From NCBI GenBank assembly GCA_964464925.1, contig CAYXLI010000007.1, forward strand, positions 124,001-188,000: a stretch of 64,000 bases of DNA, in the 5' to 3' direction. The notes under the pieces are model-generated. The model was not told the DNA's origin. It saw only the letters and a list, made by a program, of their open reading frames with translations, and made no database searches. A program made the translations under genes and the position numbers. Positions 16,768 through 25,067 of this stretch are shown here, piece by piece (positions within the stretch are counted from its first letter, which is position 1; every line of letters starts with the position of its first letter). The DNA comes from CAYXLI01 sp964464925 (GTDB taxonomy: Bacteria > Acidobacteriota > Terriglobia > Bryobacterales > Bryobacteraceae).

Positions 16768-17354
16768 AGAAGTATCCCGGCGCGATCGGAATCGATCGCA
16801 TCCCGGGAACCGCCGCAGATGCGCTGGTCGATCTAGACCGCTTCCCCTATCCGTTTCGTGACGGTGCCTTCGAGCATGTACGCGCCGTGCATGTGATCGA
16901 GCACGTTTCCGACGTGATCCGCACTATGGAGGAGTTTCACCGGCTGCTGCGGAATGGCGGAACGGTCTACATTGCCACTCCGCATTACACGGACTTCAGT
17001 TCCTTCTGCGATCCCACTCACCGTTGGCATCTGAACAGTTACTCGCTGCGTTATTTCGGACAGGACAACGCCGGGTTCGGGTATTACTCCAAATCAAGAT
17101 TTCGTGAGAAAAGCGTCCGCCTGAAGCTACTAGCGTTTTGGAGGTGGCTTGGTTTCGAATTCCTGGTGAACCATTTTCCGCGATTCCGAAAGTTCTGGGA
17201 GTATTACCTGTGCTTCGTAGTCCGCGGGAAGGTGATCGAGTTCGAACTGGAAGCCGTGAAAGATGAGCGCGCAATTCGGCATATGGGACCGGCTTCGACA
17301 TCGCTTCCGGCTTCTGCGCTGGGAAGCGGACAGGGCCAGCGGACGGCTCGCTGA
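16710..17354 (+). CDS. class I SAM-dependent methyltransferase
   Basis: 214 residues. Motif I is LDVGCG (residues 13-18), followed by VDLDRFPYPFRDGAFEHVRAVHVIEHV, typical of Methyltransf_11 proteins, and ATPHY after the fourth strand. The only in-frame start upstream of motif I is ATG 16710, so the gene must begin inside the aminotransferase. GGAGG at 16704-16708 is close to it and translation is probably coupled. The C-terminal tail (last 30 residues) is read in overlap with YraN and looks unconserved. The substrate is unknown. Confidence 0.85.
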   Translation: MPHGSSARTLLVLDVGCGVKKYPGAIGIDRIPGTAADALVDLDRFPYPFRDGAFEHVRAVHVIEHVSDVIRTMEEFHRLLRNGGTVYIATPHYTDFSSFCDPTHRWHLNSYSLRYFGQDNAGFGYYSKSRFREKSVRLKLLAFWRWLGFEFLVNHFPRFRKFWEYYLCFVVRGKVIEFELEAVKDERAIRHMGPASTSLPASALGSGQGQRTAR

Positions 17355-17712
17355 AGATGTGGCTCACCGGTATCTGGAGTCACTCGGGTACGTGGTAGTG
17401 GCGCGCAATTACCAGGCGCGCGGGGGAGACGGTGAACTGGACGTGGTTGCACGAGATGGAGAGACGCTTGTGATCGTCGAAGTAAAGTCGAGGGCGAGTG
17501 AAGATTTCGGTCCACCGGATGTAGCTGTCACCCCGGAAAAACGGCGAAAGGTGGTTCGTGCCGCATTTGAGTATGCCCGCCGGGCCCAGGTACCGGAACA
17601 GTTGCTTCGATTTGACATTATTAGCGTTATTCACGGCGAACAACCCCGGGTAACCCATTTTCGTGATGCATTCGGGCCGCAGCGTATAATAGCTGGTTTC
17701 ACGCATCTGTAA
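17263..17712 (+). CDS. YraN family (UPF0102) nuclease-fold protein
   Basis: 149 residues. The core is GRLAEDVAHRYLESLGYVVVARNY, then GDGELDVVARDGETLVIVEVKSR, the D-x(n)-E-x-K pattern of the restriction-endonuclease-like fold. VTPEKRRKVVRAAFEYARR follows. The protein is widespread in bacteria and is usually called a putative endonuclease; its cellular task is not settled. It overlaps the methyltransferase by 92 bp and precedes galT by 15 bp. Confidence 0.9.
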   Translation: MSAQFGIWDRLRHRFRLLRWEADRASGRLAEDVAHRYLESLGYVVVARNYQARGGDGELDVVARDGETLVIVEVKSRASEDFGPPDVAVTPEKRRKVVRAAFEYARRAQVPEQLLRFDIISVIHGEQPRVTHFRDAFGPQRIIAGFTHL

Positions 17713-17727
17713 CGGAGGAATTGCTCA

Positions 17728-18729
17728 TTGCCGGAATTGCGTAAGGACCCGATCACAGGCAGGTGGGTCATTATCGCGACGGACAGGGCCAAGAGGCCCG
17801 CCGACTTCGCCCGTGAACACGTGGTCCCGAAGGGCGGCCGGTTTTGCCCATTTTGTCCGGGAAATGAATCAAAGACCCCGCCTGAAGTGCTGGCCTACCG
17901 ATCGGGCGGAGGGGCGAACGGGCCGGGATGGACCCTGCGGGTAGTGCCGAACAAGTTTCCAGCATTGCGTGTGGAAGGTGACCTGGAGCGCGAGGGCGAG
18001 GGGCTGTACGACAAGATGACGGGAATCGGCGCACACGAGGTGATCGTCGAAACGCCGGACCACATGACCACGCTGGCGGATGTGGATCAGAAACGGATCG
18101 AGGACCTGTTCTGGGCGTGCCGCGACCGGACCTTGGATCTGAAAAAAGACCAACGCCTGAGGTATGTACTCTTCTTCAAGAATCACGGGGAGGCGGCTGG
18201 TGCGACGCTGGAGCATACGCACTCACAGTTGATTGCATTACCCGTCGTGCCGCGGCGCGTGCAGGAGGAGATCGACGGTGCAAAGAAATATTTCGACTAC
18301 AAGGAACGGTGCGTTTACTGCGATATTGTGAGGCAGGAGATAACGTCCGGTGCCCGGCTCGTGTTGGAAAGTGATCACTTTGTGGTGATCTCACCGTACG
18401 CACCGCGCTTTCCTTTTGAGACCTGGGTAGTTCCGCGCGTGCATCAATCGCACATGGAAACTATGCAGGCACGGGCGATGGAGAATCTGGCATCCGTGAT
18501 GAAGGTGACGCTGCAAAAGTTGGACCACGCACTGGAACGGCCTCCGTATAACTTCGTACTGCATAACGCGCCGCTGCAGGAGGCTTCGGTCCCTCACTAC
18601 CACTGGCATCTCGAGATTATTCCGAAGCTGACGCGTGTGGCCGGATTTGAATGGGGATCGGGATTTTATATCAACCCCACACCGCCCGAGGAGTCGGCTC
18701 AGTTTCTGCGGGAAGCAACACTGGTCTAG
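17728..18729 (+). CDS. galT: galactose-1-phosphate uridylyltransferase
   Basis: 333 residues starting at TTG 17728, with GGAGG (17714-17718) 9 nt upstream. Zinc-binding CPFCPGNE (C40, C43) opens the fold. The first HIT-like half contains EHTHSQ with catalytic His165 (equivalent to His166 of the E. coli enzyme). The second half contains HYHWHLEI. The enzyme exchanges UMP between UDP-glucose and galactose-1-phosphate in the Leloir pathway. No galK is adjacent, and the GalE-like epimerase lies 27 kb away. A TATAAT (17685-17690) inside the end of yraN could give it its own promoter. Its last 59 bp overlap a small gene on the other strand. Confidence 0.92.
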   Translation: MPELRKDPITGRWVIIATDRAKRPADFAREHVVPKGGRFCPFCPGNESKTPPEVLAYRSGGGANGPGWTLRVVPNKFPALRVEGDLEREGEGLYDKMTGIGAHEVIVETPDHMTTLADVDQKRIEDLFWACRDRTLDLKKDQRLRYVLFFKNHGEAAGATLEHTHSQLIALPVVPRRVQEEIDGAKKYFDYKERCVYCDIVRQEITSGARLVLESDHFVVISPYAPRFPFETWVVPRVHQSHMETMQARAMENLASVMKVTLQKLDHALERPPYNFVLHNAPLQEASVPHYHWHLEIIPKLTRVAGFEWGSGFYINPTPPEESAQFLREATLV

Positions 18730-19021
18730 AGCCGAGCAGTTCGCGAGCGATCGCCGGCATTCTCGGCGATTCAAAGAGACACTTGCGATGCCCTGCTCTG
18801 CCCTCCAGACGGATGACATCGTTTCGCTGGTGCACCCGGTAAGCCATCTCAGCTCCATGATGGGCGGCGAGCGAATCGAGAGGCCAGTCGGAATTCGCTA
18901 CAAGCCGGATGCCTCCCTCCGCGCTGAGAAGAATCGTCATTTCGGTGGGGTTGGAAGTGGCGCGCGAAGCCGCTTCGGCGGCTTCCAACAGGTCTGCGGC
19001 GGTCTCTACAAAACGTCCCAC
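18671..19021 (-). CDS. small conserved-looking protein of unknown function
   Basis: About 116 residues from GTG 19021, which has AAGG 5 nt upstream. Reading further upstream gives unconvincing sequence, so this start is preferred. A helical alanine-rich N-terminus (VETAADLLEAAEAASRA) leads into MTILLSAEGGIRLVANSDWPLDSL and AHHGAEMAYRVHQRN, then VIRLEGRAGHRKCLFES. I recall similar short proteins from related acidobacteria, without a named function. No signal peptide or membrane segment is present. It fills the space between galT and the divergent M19 gene and runs antisense over the last 59 bp of galT. Confidence 0.65.
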   Translation of the reverse strand: MGRFVETAADLLEAAEAASRATSNPTEMTILLSAEGGIRLVANSDWPLDSLAAHHGAEMAYRVHQRNDVIRLEGRAGHRKCLFESPRMPAIARELLGSRPVLLPAETEPTPRAVWG

Positions 19022-19045
19022 ACAAACCTTATCGGTGCAGGGCGA

Positions 19046-19051
19046 TATAGT
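19046..19051 (+). promoter_or_regulatory. -10 box of a possible leaderless M19 dipeptidase transcript
   Basis: TATAGT ends 8 nt before ATG 19060. No Shine-Dalgarno is present in between. Confidence 0.4.
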
Positions 19052-19059
19052 GTTAATCC

Positions 19060-20175
19060 ATGAAGCTGAGCGCCGTCCTGCTGCTCCACGCAAGCGTTTT
19101 GTTCGGACAGAACATAGGGATTGACGGGCACATCGATACGCTGCAGCGGGTGCTGCTCGATAATGTGGACCTGGCGAAGCGGCAGACCGCCGGACATGTG
19201 GATTTCCCCAGACTGCGCGAAGGCGGAATGAATGCACCCATCTTCGCTTTGTGGGCTCCTACCTATTTCAAGGGCGCAGAGGCGGTGCGCAGGACCCTGG
19301 ATCTGCGGGACGCAATGCAGCGAGTCCTGGATGCGCATCCGGACCAGATCGAGTTGGCGCTAACGGCGGCGGATGTCGAGCGAATCACGAAAACCGGCAA
19401 AATCGCCGCGATTCTGTCCGTCGAGGGTGGGCACCAGATCGATGCTGATCTTGGGGTACTGCGCATGTATCACAAGCTTGGCATTCGCGCGATGACGCTG
19501 ACACACTTCCGGAACAACGAACTGGGCGACTCCTCTACCGAGAAGCCGCAGTACAACGGCCTGACGGAGTTTGGCAGGAAGGCAGTGCAGGAGATGAACC
19601 GGCTCGGAATGATGGTGGACATTTCTCATGTTTCCGACAAAACCTTCTATGACGCGCTGGCAGTGACGAAGAAGCCGGTCATCGCGTCCCACTCTTCCTG
19701 CCGCGCCTTCTCCGATGTACCGCGCAACATGACCGACGAGATGCTGCAAGCGCTGGGCAGAAACGGCGGCGTGGTCGGAATCAATTTCGGCGAGGGCTTT
19801 CTCAACCCGAGGGATGCCGAAAAGCTGAAGCGCTCCATCAGCAGCGTAAAGGCGCGCGAGCCGAACCTGACCGGCAAGGCTTTAGACAAGTACGCGGCCG
19901 ATGCGATTCATAAAGAGTTCACGCCGGGGAAATCGTTCGCCACGCTGGATGACGCGGTGAAGCATATCGATCACGCAGTGAAAGTGGCAGGAATTGATCA
20001 TGTCGGCATCGGCAGCGATTTCGATGGCATCTCGGCACCGCCGAAGGGGCTGGAGGATGCCTCGAAGCTGAAGGAATTGCGTGTGGCTCTTCGCAAGAAA
20101 GGCTACAGCGAAGCCGACGTGGCGAAAATCTGGGGTCTGAATTTTCTGCGTGTTTTTCGGGAGGTATCGAAGTGA
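19060..20175 (+). CDS. exported membrane dipeptidase (peptidase M19)
   Basis: 371 residues with a short signal peptide (KLSAVLLLHASVLFGQ). The binuclear zinc site of renal-dipeptidase-like enzymes is complete: DGHIDT (H24, D26), the bridging Glu in SVEGGHQI, VDISHVSD and VIASHSSCRA (histidines), and GIGSDFDG (aspartate). The family cleaves dipeptides, including those with D-amino acids from cell wall. The stop overlaps the start of the next gene (GTGA), so both are one operon, both with export signals. Confidence 0.92.
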   Translation: MKLSAVLLLHASVLFGQNIGIDGHIDTLQRVLLDNVDLAKRQTAGHVDFPRLREGGMNAPIFALWAPTYFKGAEAVRRTLDLRDAMQRVLDAHPDQIELALTAADVERITKTGKIAAILSVEGGHQIDADLGVLRMYHKLGIRAMTLTHFRNNELGDSSTEKPQYNGLTEFGRKAVQEMNRLGMMVDISHVSDKTFYDALAVTKKPVIASHSSCRAFSDVPRNMTDEMLQALGRNGGVVGINFGEGFLNPRDAEKLKRSISSVKAREPNLTGKALDKYAADAIHKEFTPGKSFATLDDAVKHIDHAVKVAGIDHVGIGSDFDGISAPPKGLEDASKLKELRVALRKKGYSEADVAKIWGLNFLRVFREVSK

Positions 20176-21437
20176 CAAGGCGAACGTTGCTGGGAATGAC
20201 ACTCGCGCCGGCGATGTCGTTCGCGTTTCAAGCCAGGCCGGGCAAACTGAAGATCACAGGCGTGGAGATCTGGAAGCTGGATGGCAAGCGAGAAACACTG
20301 GCCGGCGTCGATGGACAATTCCAGGTGAATCCGCTGCACATTTACGACGACCTGCGGCCGAAGCCTTACACCGATGCAGTGAATCCCCAGACGAAAGAAG
20401 CGCGAACCAGCGCCCTGTATTTGAAGATCACCACCGACGCGGGCCTTGCCGGATTCTATGGACCCATCGACAAAGAGGCCGCGATCGTGGTGGATGAACA
20501 GCTCAAGACCTTCTTGATCGGCAAGGATCCGCTGGCAGGCGAGACGCTGTGGGACCAGATGTACCGGTCGAACCGTCACTCCCGGCGCGGCATATTTCTG
20601 ATGGCAATCAGCGCAGTGGATAACACGCTGTGGGATTTGCGTGGGCGGTATTTCGGAGTGCCCGTGTACCGGCTGCTGGGCGGCCCGACCCGGCAGAAGG
20701 TGGAGGCCTACGCGAGCGCCCTCGGCTTCTCACTCCAACCGGAGAGCGTAAGGAAACACTCGCTTGAATTGAAGCAGCAAGGCTTCCGGTATGAGAAGTG
20801 GTTCCTCGGCTACGGGCCTGGCAGCGGGGCTGAGGGCTTGGACCGCAACGTGGAGTTAGTGCAGACATTACGTGAAGTGCTGGGGCCCGATGCCGAGATC
20901 ATGTTCGACGCGTTTCAAGGTTGGTCGCTCGATTACGCAATCGCCTGGGCGAAGCGTGTGGAACAATACCGGCCGCGCTGGATCGAGGAAGCGTTCCCGG
21001 CAGACAAGCGCGAAACGTTTGCGCAATTGCGGCGGAGTACGTCCATTCCCGTGGCGAGCGGCGAGCATTTCTACGGCCGATGGGAAGTGCAGGATTATCT
21101 GCACTCCGGTGCAGTCAGCGTGGTGCAGGCCGATCCGGAATGGTGTGGCGGCATTTCAGAGCTGGTGAAGATTTGCAGCGTGGCGTCCCTCTATGATGCG
21201 CAGGTCATCCCGCATGGGCATTCGATTCACGCGGCCCTGCATGTGGTCGCCAGCCAGAGTCCCGCCCTTTGCCCGCTAGTGGAGTATCTTGTGACCAAGA
21301 TGCGTTCGTACCATCACTTCGAAAAGAATCCGCCCACTCTGGACAAGGCGCACTTCGCATTGCCGGAGCGGGCGGGATTCGGTATTGAGATTGATGATAC
21401 GAAGGTGGAGAAGAAGACCCTGACAACTTGGGCGTGA
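20172..21437 (+). CDS. exported enolase-superfamily sugar-acid dehydratase (rhamnonate dehydratase-like)
   Basis: 421 residues from GTG 20172 with GGGAGG (20159-20164) 7 nt upstream. The N-terminus MTRRTLLGMTLAPAMSFAFQA reads as a Tat signal. The barrel shows the metal ligands in order: MFDAFQGW (Asp), EEAFPAD (Glu), ASGEHFYG (Glu). The catalytic histidine is in IPHGHS, as in L-rhamnonate dehydratases, and QADPEWCGGISE also fits that group. The reaction would give a 2-keto-3-deoxy sugar acid. A Tat signal on such an enzyme is unusual. It is translationally coupled to the M19 dipeptidase. Confidence 0.85.
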   Translation: MTRRTLLGMTLAPAMSFAFQARPGKLKITGVEIWKLDGKRETLAGVDGQFQVNPLHIYDDLRPKPYTDAVNPQTKEARTSALYLKITTDAGLAGFYGPIDKEAAIVVDEQLKTFLIGKDPLAGETLWDQMYRSNRHSRRGIFLMAISAVDNTLWDLRGRYFGVPVYRLLGGPTRQKVEAYASALGFSLQPESVRKHSLELKQQGFRYEKWFLGYGPGSGAEGLDRNVELVQTLREVLGPDAEIMFDAFQGWSLDYAIAWAKRVEQYRPRWIEEAFPADKRETFAQLRRSTSIPVASGEHFYGRWEVQDYLHSGAVSVVQADPEWCGGISELVKICSVASLYDAQVIPHGHSIHAALHVVASQSPALCPLVEYLVTKMRSYHHFEKNPPTLDKAHFALPERAGFGIEIDDTKVEKKTLTTWA

Positions 21438-21459
21438 GATGTCTCGCGATCTTGCAGCT

Positions 21460-23244
21460 TTAGCGCTCCACCAATTGTCCGAACGGAAGTTTGATCCGAA
21501 TTACCCTCTCGCGCTTCCTTTCTTCCGTCAGAACGCGTGTCCGCGCACGTAGCAGGTCTTCGAGCGAAAGCATTCCGACCAGCTTCTGGCTATCGCCGCG
21601 TTCCACGACCGGAGCGCGTGTAACGCCGTTCTCCACCAGGCGGTACACAACAATCCGCAGCGGCTCATCGGGATACACGGTAATCGGTCTATCCGGAACC
21701 AATGTCCCGCCCTCAGAGAGTTGCTTTCGTGTCGTAACGCCTTCCAGCCGCCCCAGCGCATCGACGATCGGATACAGAAACTGTCCGCGCTGCGTGTCCG
21801 CATGCAATTCCAAACCGCTCCGGACGAGCGGCTGATCGCTCCGCAGCGCCACCACGCTGGTCCTCATCACGTCCCGCACCAGCAGAATTTCCAATGGATC
21901 CATCGCGTACTCACGGCTGAGGTGATAACCTCGGCGCGCGATCTTTTCCGTAAGGATGGAGCGCCGCAACGTCAGGACCGTGAAGGCGTGTGCGAGAAAC
22001 GATGCGACAAGTAGCGGGAGCATCGAGTTGATATCGTGCGTCAACTCCAGTGCGAAAATGACGCCGGTCAACGGGGAGCGCATTGTGCCTCCCAGAATCG
22101 CTGCCATGCTGATTAGCGGCCAGAAGCCCGCGCCGGCGTGCGGGAGAAACAGCGTCTCCACGCCGCCGAGAGCGGCGCCCATCATGAGCAGTGGAGCAAG
22201 CACCCCTCCGCTGGTTCCCGACCCGAGTGCGATTACCCAGATCAGTGATTTGACGATCAGGACGCCGGAGATCACCGCCGGGGCCGCATCGCCACGGAGG
22301 AAGCGCTCGATCGTATCGAAGCCGATGCCGAGCGCTTGCGGGAAGACCATGCCTCCGAGACCGATGGCGAGGCCGCCGAGCGCGGGCCACCACATCCAAT
22401 GCATCCGCAGTTTGTGGAATGCGTCTTCAGCGGCATACACAGCGATCGTCAGAAGCGCCGACAGTCCGCCGGCGAGCAGTCCGACAACCACGCAGCCCAT
22501 GAGACCTGCCGGGCCAAGAAAAATTTGGTGTTCCGGCACGGGGAACAGCGGACCGATACCGAGGATATAGCGCCGCAGCGCTCCTGCAGTTGCACTGGCG
22601 ATAGCAACGGGAATCGCGCTGCGCGGCTTCCATTCGAACAGCAGCAACTCCACCGCAAGCAGAACGGCCGCAACCGGCGCAGCAAACGTAGCGGACATGC
22701 CGGCCGCCGCGCCCGCGACGAGCAGAGTGCGGCGCTCGATGCTACTGAGATGGAACAATTGCGCGATCATCGAGCCGAATGCGCCGCCAGTCATAATGAT
22801 GGGCCCTTCCGCGCCGAATGGGCCGCCAGAGCCGATGGAGATCGCGGACGAGACTGGCTTGAGGATCGCGAGACGCGGCTGTACCTTGCTGCCGTTGATC
22901 AGAATCGATTCGATCGCTTCCGGTATGCCGTGCCCACGGATCCTTTCCGAACCATAACGCGCCATGACCCCGATAATGAGGCCGCCGATCACCGGGATCA
23001 GCACTGCAAACCAGCCGAGATGGTTGTCCGCCGGCGAGACGAGTTGCGCGCTGAAGCGTTGGTAGTAGAACAGGTTCGTACAAATTGAAATGAGGCGCAA
23101 CAGAACCCAGGCCACTCCGGACGCGATTGCGCCGATAAAGACGGCGAGGAAGGAAAGCGGTATGACCCGCCAGGTGGTTGTGAAATCTCCGGCCTCTTCG
23201 TGCCGGCTCTTCTCGTGACGATCAAGGAATTCCCGGAACTTCAT
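21460..23244 (-). CDS. ClC-family chloride channel/transporter with two C-terminal CBS domains
   Basis: 594 residues. The ClC core has the anion-selectivity motifs GSGGPFGAEGP (with the gating glutamate) and GSGTSGGVLAP, and a further conserved stretch GGTMRSPLTGVIFALELT. About ten or more membrane helices span residues 30-420. The tail (about 445-580) holds two CBS modules: VRDVMRTSVVAL and VPDRPITVYPDEPLRIVVYRLVENGVTRAPVV. The retained glutamate suggests a proton/chloride exchanger. It overlaps the stop of the upstream MarR gene (ATGA), so expression is tied to that regulator. Confidence 0.93.
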   Translation of the reverse strand: MKFREFLDRHEKSRHEEAGDFTTTWRVIPLSFLAVFIGAIASGVAWVLLRLISICTNLFYYQRFSAQLVSPADNHLGWFAVLIPVIGGLIIGVMARYGSERIRGHGIPEAIESILINGSKVQPRLAILKPVSSAISIGSGGPFGAEGPIIMTGGAFGSMIAQLFHLSSIERRTLLVAGAAAGMSATFAAPVAAVLLAVELLLFEWKPRSAIPVAIASATAGALRRYILGIGPLFPVPEHQIFLGPAGLMGCVVVGLLAGGLSALLTIAVYAAEDAFHKLRMHWMWWPALGGLAIGLGGMVFPQALGIGFDTIERFLRGDAAPAVISGVLIVKSLIWVIALGSGTSGGVLAPLLMMGAALGGVETLFLPHAGAGFWPLISMAAILGGTMRSPLTGVIFALELTHDINSMLPLLVASFLAHAFTVLTLRRSILTEKIARRGYHLSREYAMDPLEILLVRDVMRTSVVALRSDQPLVRSGLELHADTQRGQFLYPIVDALGRLEGVTTRKQLSEGGTLVPDRPITVYPDEPLRIVVYRLVENGVTRAPVVERGDSQKLVGMLSLEDLLRARTRVLTEERKRERVIRIKLPFGQLVER

Positions 23245-23657
23245 GAGGCCCTCCGGGCTTCGGCCTTGATGACGCGCTGAAGCGCGCGGATCAACTCCGG
23301 CCCCATCACCTGCAGTTCCTGCTCGTGTGCATCCGAAAGCCTCTTCAGAACGCGTTCGCCATATGCGGTCAGTTCGACGAAAACCTCCCGGCGATCGTCT
23401 TCGCTGCGCCGTCGCTGCACTACACCGAGCTTTTCCAAACGGGTAACCAGGCCGATGGCGCTGTTGTGCGCAATCAGAAGACGGTCCGCGATCGTCTTAA
23501 TGGTCGGGCTTTGCTCGCCGCTTAGGCCCTTGATCGCGAGCAGTAGCTGATGTTGTTGCGGTTCCAGACCGTGGCTTACCGCGGTCTGTTCGCTGAAATG
23601 TAGAAACCGGCGGATCTGATAGCGGAACTCCGCCAGTGCGGTATATGGGCTGCTCAC
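23241..23657 (-). CDS. MarR-family transcriptional regulator
   Basis: 138 residues from GTG 23657. The winged helix shows LEPQQHQLLLAIKGL, then TIKTIADRLLIAHNSAIGLVTRLEKLGVVQRRRSEDDRREVFVELT, the classic MarR helix-turn-helix plus wing. N- and C-terminal helices form the dimer interface. A perfect 9+9 palindrome ends 3 nt before the start codon and is the likely binding site. It is transcribed with the ClC gene. MarR proteins usually respond to small aromatic or oxidising ligands; the ligand here is unknown. Confidence 0.92.
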   Translation of the reverse strand: MSSPYTALAEFRYQIRRFLHFSEQTAVSHGLEPQQHQLLLAIKGLSGEQSPTIKTIADRLLIAHNSAIGLVTRLEKLGVVQRRRSEDDRREVFVELTAYGERVLKRLSDAHEQELQVMGPELIRALQRVIKAEARRAS

Positions 23658-23660
23658 ATT

Positions 23661-23679
23661 TATATCGTACTACGATATA
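23661..23679. promoter_or_regulatory. MarR operator palindrome
   Basis: TATATCGTA-C-TACGATATA is a perfect 19-bp inverted repeat with a one-base centre. It lies between marR and the divergent SDR gene and covers the TACGAT box that sits 6 nt from the marR start codon. Confidence 0.75.
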
Positions 23680-23904
23680 TTTTCAAACTGGCAATTTCGC
23701 CGCCGGACACCCGTGCTGCGTTGAGCGTTCTCTTCGGCGTCACCCAGATGATGACCGCCGAAACCGAGTGCGGATATTACGTACCAGCTTCTTCCGAACT
23801 GCCTCTCCGGAATTGCCATGGTGTTCTTTCATTGCATCCTGAGCCGTAACATGCGCAGTAACTGTAAAGGGCCAAAGAAGTGGAACAGAACGCATCTCAT
23901 CAAC

Positions 23905-24918
23905 ATGGAACGAGACAATCAGCGATACGTGATTGCAGCCGCTGGAGCCGGCCTGATGCTCGGCGCGTATGCGTGGATCCGAAATCAGCCCGGTTATTCG
24001 TTTCGGAACAGAGTGGTGCTGGTAGTAGGAGGCTCGCGAGGGCTTGGACTTGCGATTGCCCGCGAGTTGGACGAACAGGGAGCTAAACTCGCTCTTTGCG
24101 CCAGGGATGCCGCGGAGCTGGATCGCGCGCGCCAGCAACTGGAATCCTCCGATGTCCTGACGATTCCCTGTGACATTACAAACCGTGAACAGGTGGATGA
24201 GCTGGTCCGTCGAATCATCGACCATTTCGGACACATTGATGTCCTGATCAATTGCGCGGGTATTATTGCAGTCGGTCCGTTGGAAAGCATGACCATCGAG
24301 GATTTCCACCAGGCCATGGACGTGAACTACTGGGGGCCGCTCCACACCTGCCTCGCCGTAATTCCACACATGAAGCACCGCCACGAGGGACGGATCGTGA
24401 ACGTGTCCTCGATCGGTGGCAAAATCAGCGTGCCTCATCTCGTACCCTATAGCGCCAGCAAGTTTGCGCTGGTCGGTTTATCGCATGGGCTCCGCGCGGA
24501 ATTGGAGAAGGACGGAATCGTAGTCACTACCATCTGCCCTGGACTCATGCGCACCGGCAGCCCGAGGAACGCAACTTTCAAAGGCCAGAACGAAGACGAG
24601 TACGCGTGGTTCAGTGTCTCCGATTCCAGCAGGCTTACATCAATCGATGCCGATCGAGCGGCCCGCCAGATCCTAGATGCGTGCCGGCGCGGAGATGCCG
24701 AGGTAATTCTGACGCCGCAGGCCAAGCTCGCCGCGAAGATGGACGCGATTTTCCCGGAGTGGAGCTCGGCCCTGATGGAGATTGCGACGCACTTGCTGCC
24801 GAAGCCCGGCGGTATTGGGAAGCAGGGTGTACCCGGGCATCAAAGCGGATCCGAAGTGACCCGGTCTCCTTTGACGGAACTGGCACGTGAAGCGGAAGTG
24901 CGGAATAACCAGCTGTGA
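23905..24918 (+). CDS. membrane-anchored short-chain dehydrogenase/reductase
   Basis: About 337 residues from ATG 23905; the frame is open back to 23818 but the extra residues look random. A hydrophobic segment near the start (YVIAAAGAGLMLGAYAWI) anchors the protein. The classical SDR fold follows: VVGGSRGLGLAIA (cofactor loop), NCAGI, the catalytic Ser in NVSSIGG and YSASK (Tyr and Lys), then ICPGLMRTG. The cofactor loop with R after S suggests NADP. The C-terminal 90 residues are a charged extension. The substrate is unknown. No clear Shine-Dalgarno is seen. Confidence 0.87.
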   Translation: MERDNQRYVIAAAGAGLMLGAYAWIRNQPGYSFRNRVVLVVGGSRGLGLAIARELDEQGAKLALCARDAAELDRARQQLESSDVLTIPCDITNREQVDELVRRIIDHFGHIDVLINCAGIIAVGPLESMTIEDFHQAMDVNYWGPLHTCLAVIPHMKHRHEGRIVNVSSIGGKISVPHLVPYSASKFALVGLSHGLRAELEKDGIVVTTICPGLMRTGSPRNATFKGQNEDEYAWFSVSDSSRLTSIDADRAARQILDACRRGDAEVILTPQAKLAAKMDAIFPEWSSALMEIATHLLPKPGGIGKQGVPGHQSGSEVTRSPLTELAREAEVRNNQL

Positions 24919-24959
24919 TCAGAAAAGAAATCCTAAGTGCGCCTCCCCTATAGCTGGCC

Positions 24960-24991
24960 CGCCCAGGAGCGCGCATTGGCGTTCCTGGGCG
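24960..24991. other. strong hairpin after the SDR gene
   Basis: A 13-bp stem with one G-T wobble (24960-24972 with 24979-24991) closes a 6-nt loop. It begins 41 bp after the SDR stop and has no T tract on either side. Confidence 0.6.
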
Positions 24992-25067
24992 CAGCAAAGG
25001 AAGTTTCCAATCCGGCAGGTTGCAAGGAGGAAACCGCAGTCCCTCGGAACGGTGTCCAATAGAATCA

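Noticed and set aside
17685..17690. TATAAT as a dedicated galT promoter
   Set aside because: The box is perfect but no -35 is visible at 16-18 nt and it lies inside yraN. It is mentioned under galT but not called as a promoter.
23818..23904. Upstream extension of the SDR gene
   Set aside because: The added 29 residues (starting MVFFHCILSR) have no signal or domain character; the hydrophobic anchor begins soon after ATG 23905.
24919..25067. tRNA or small RNA in the gap after the SDR gene
   Set aside because: The hairpin there is a single stem; no cloverleaf, no CCA end and no T-loop.
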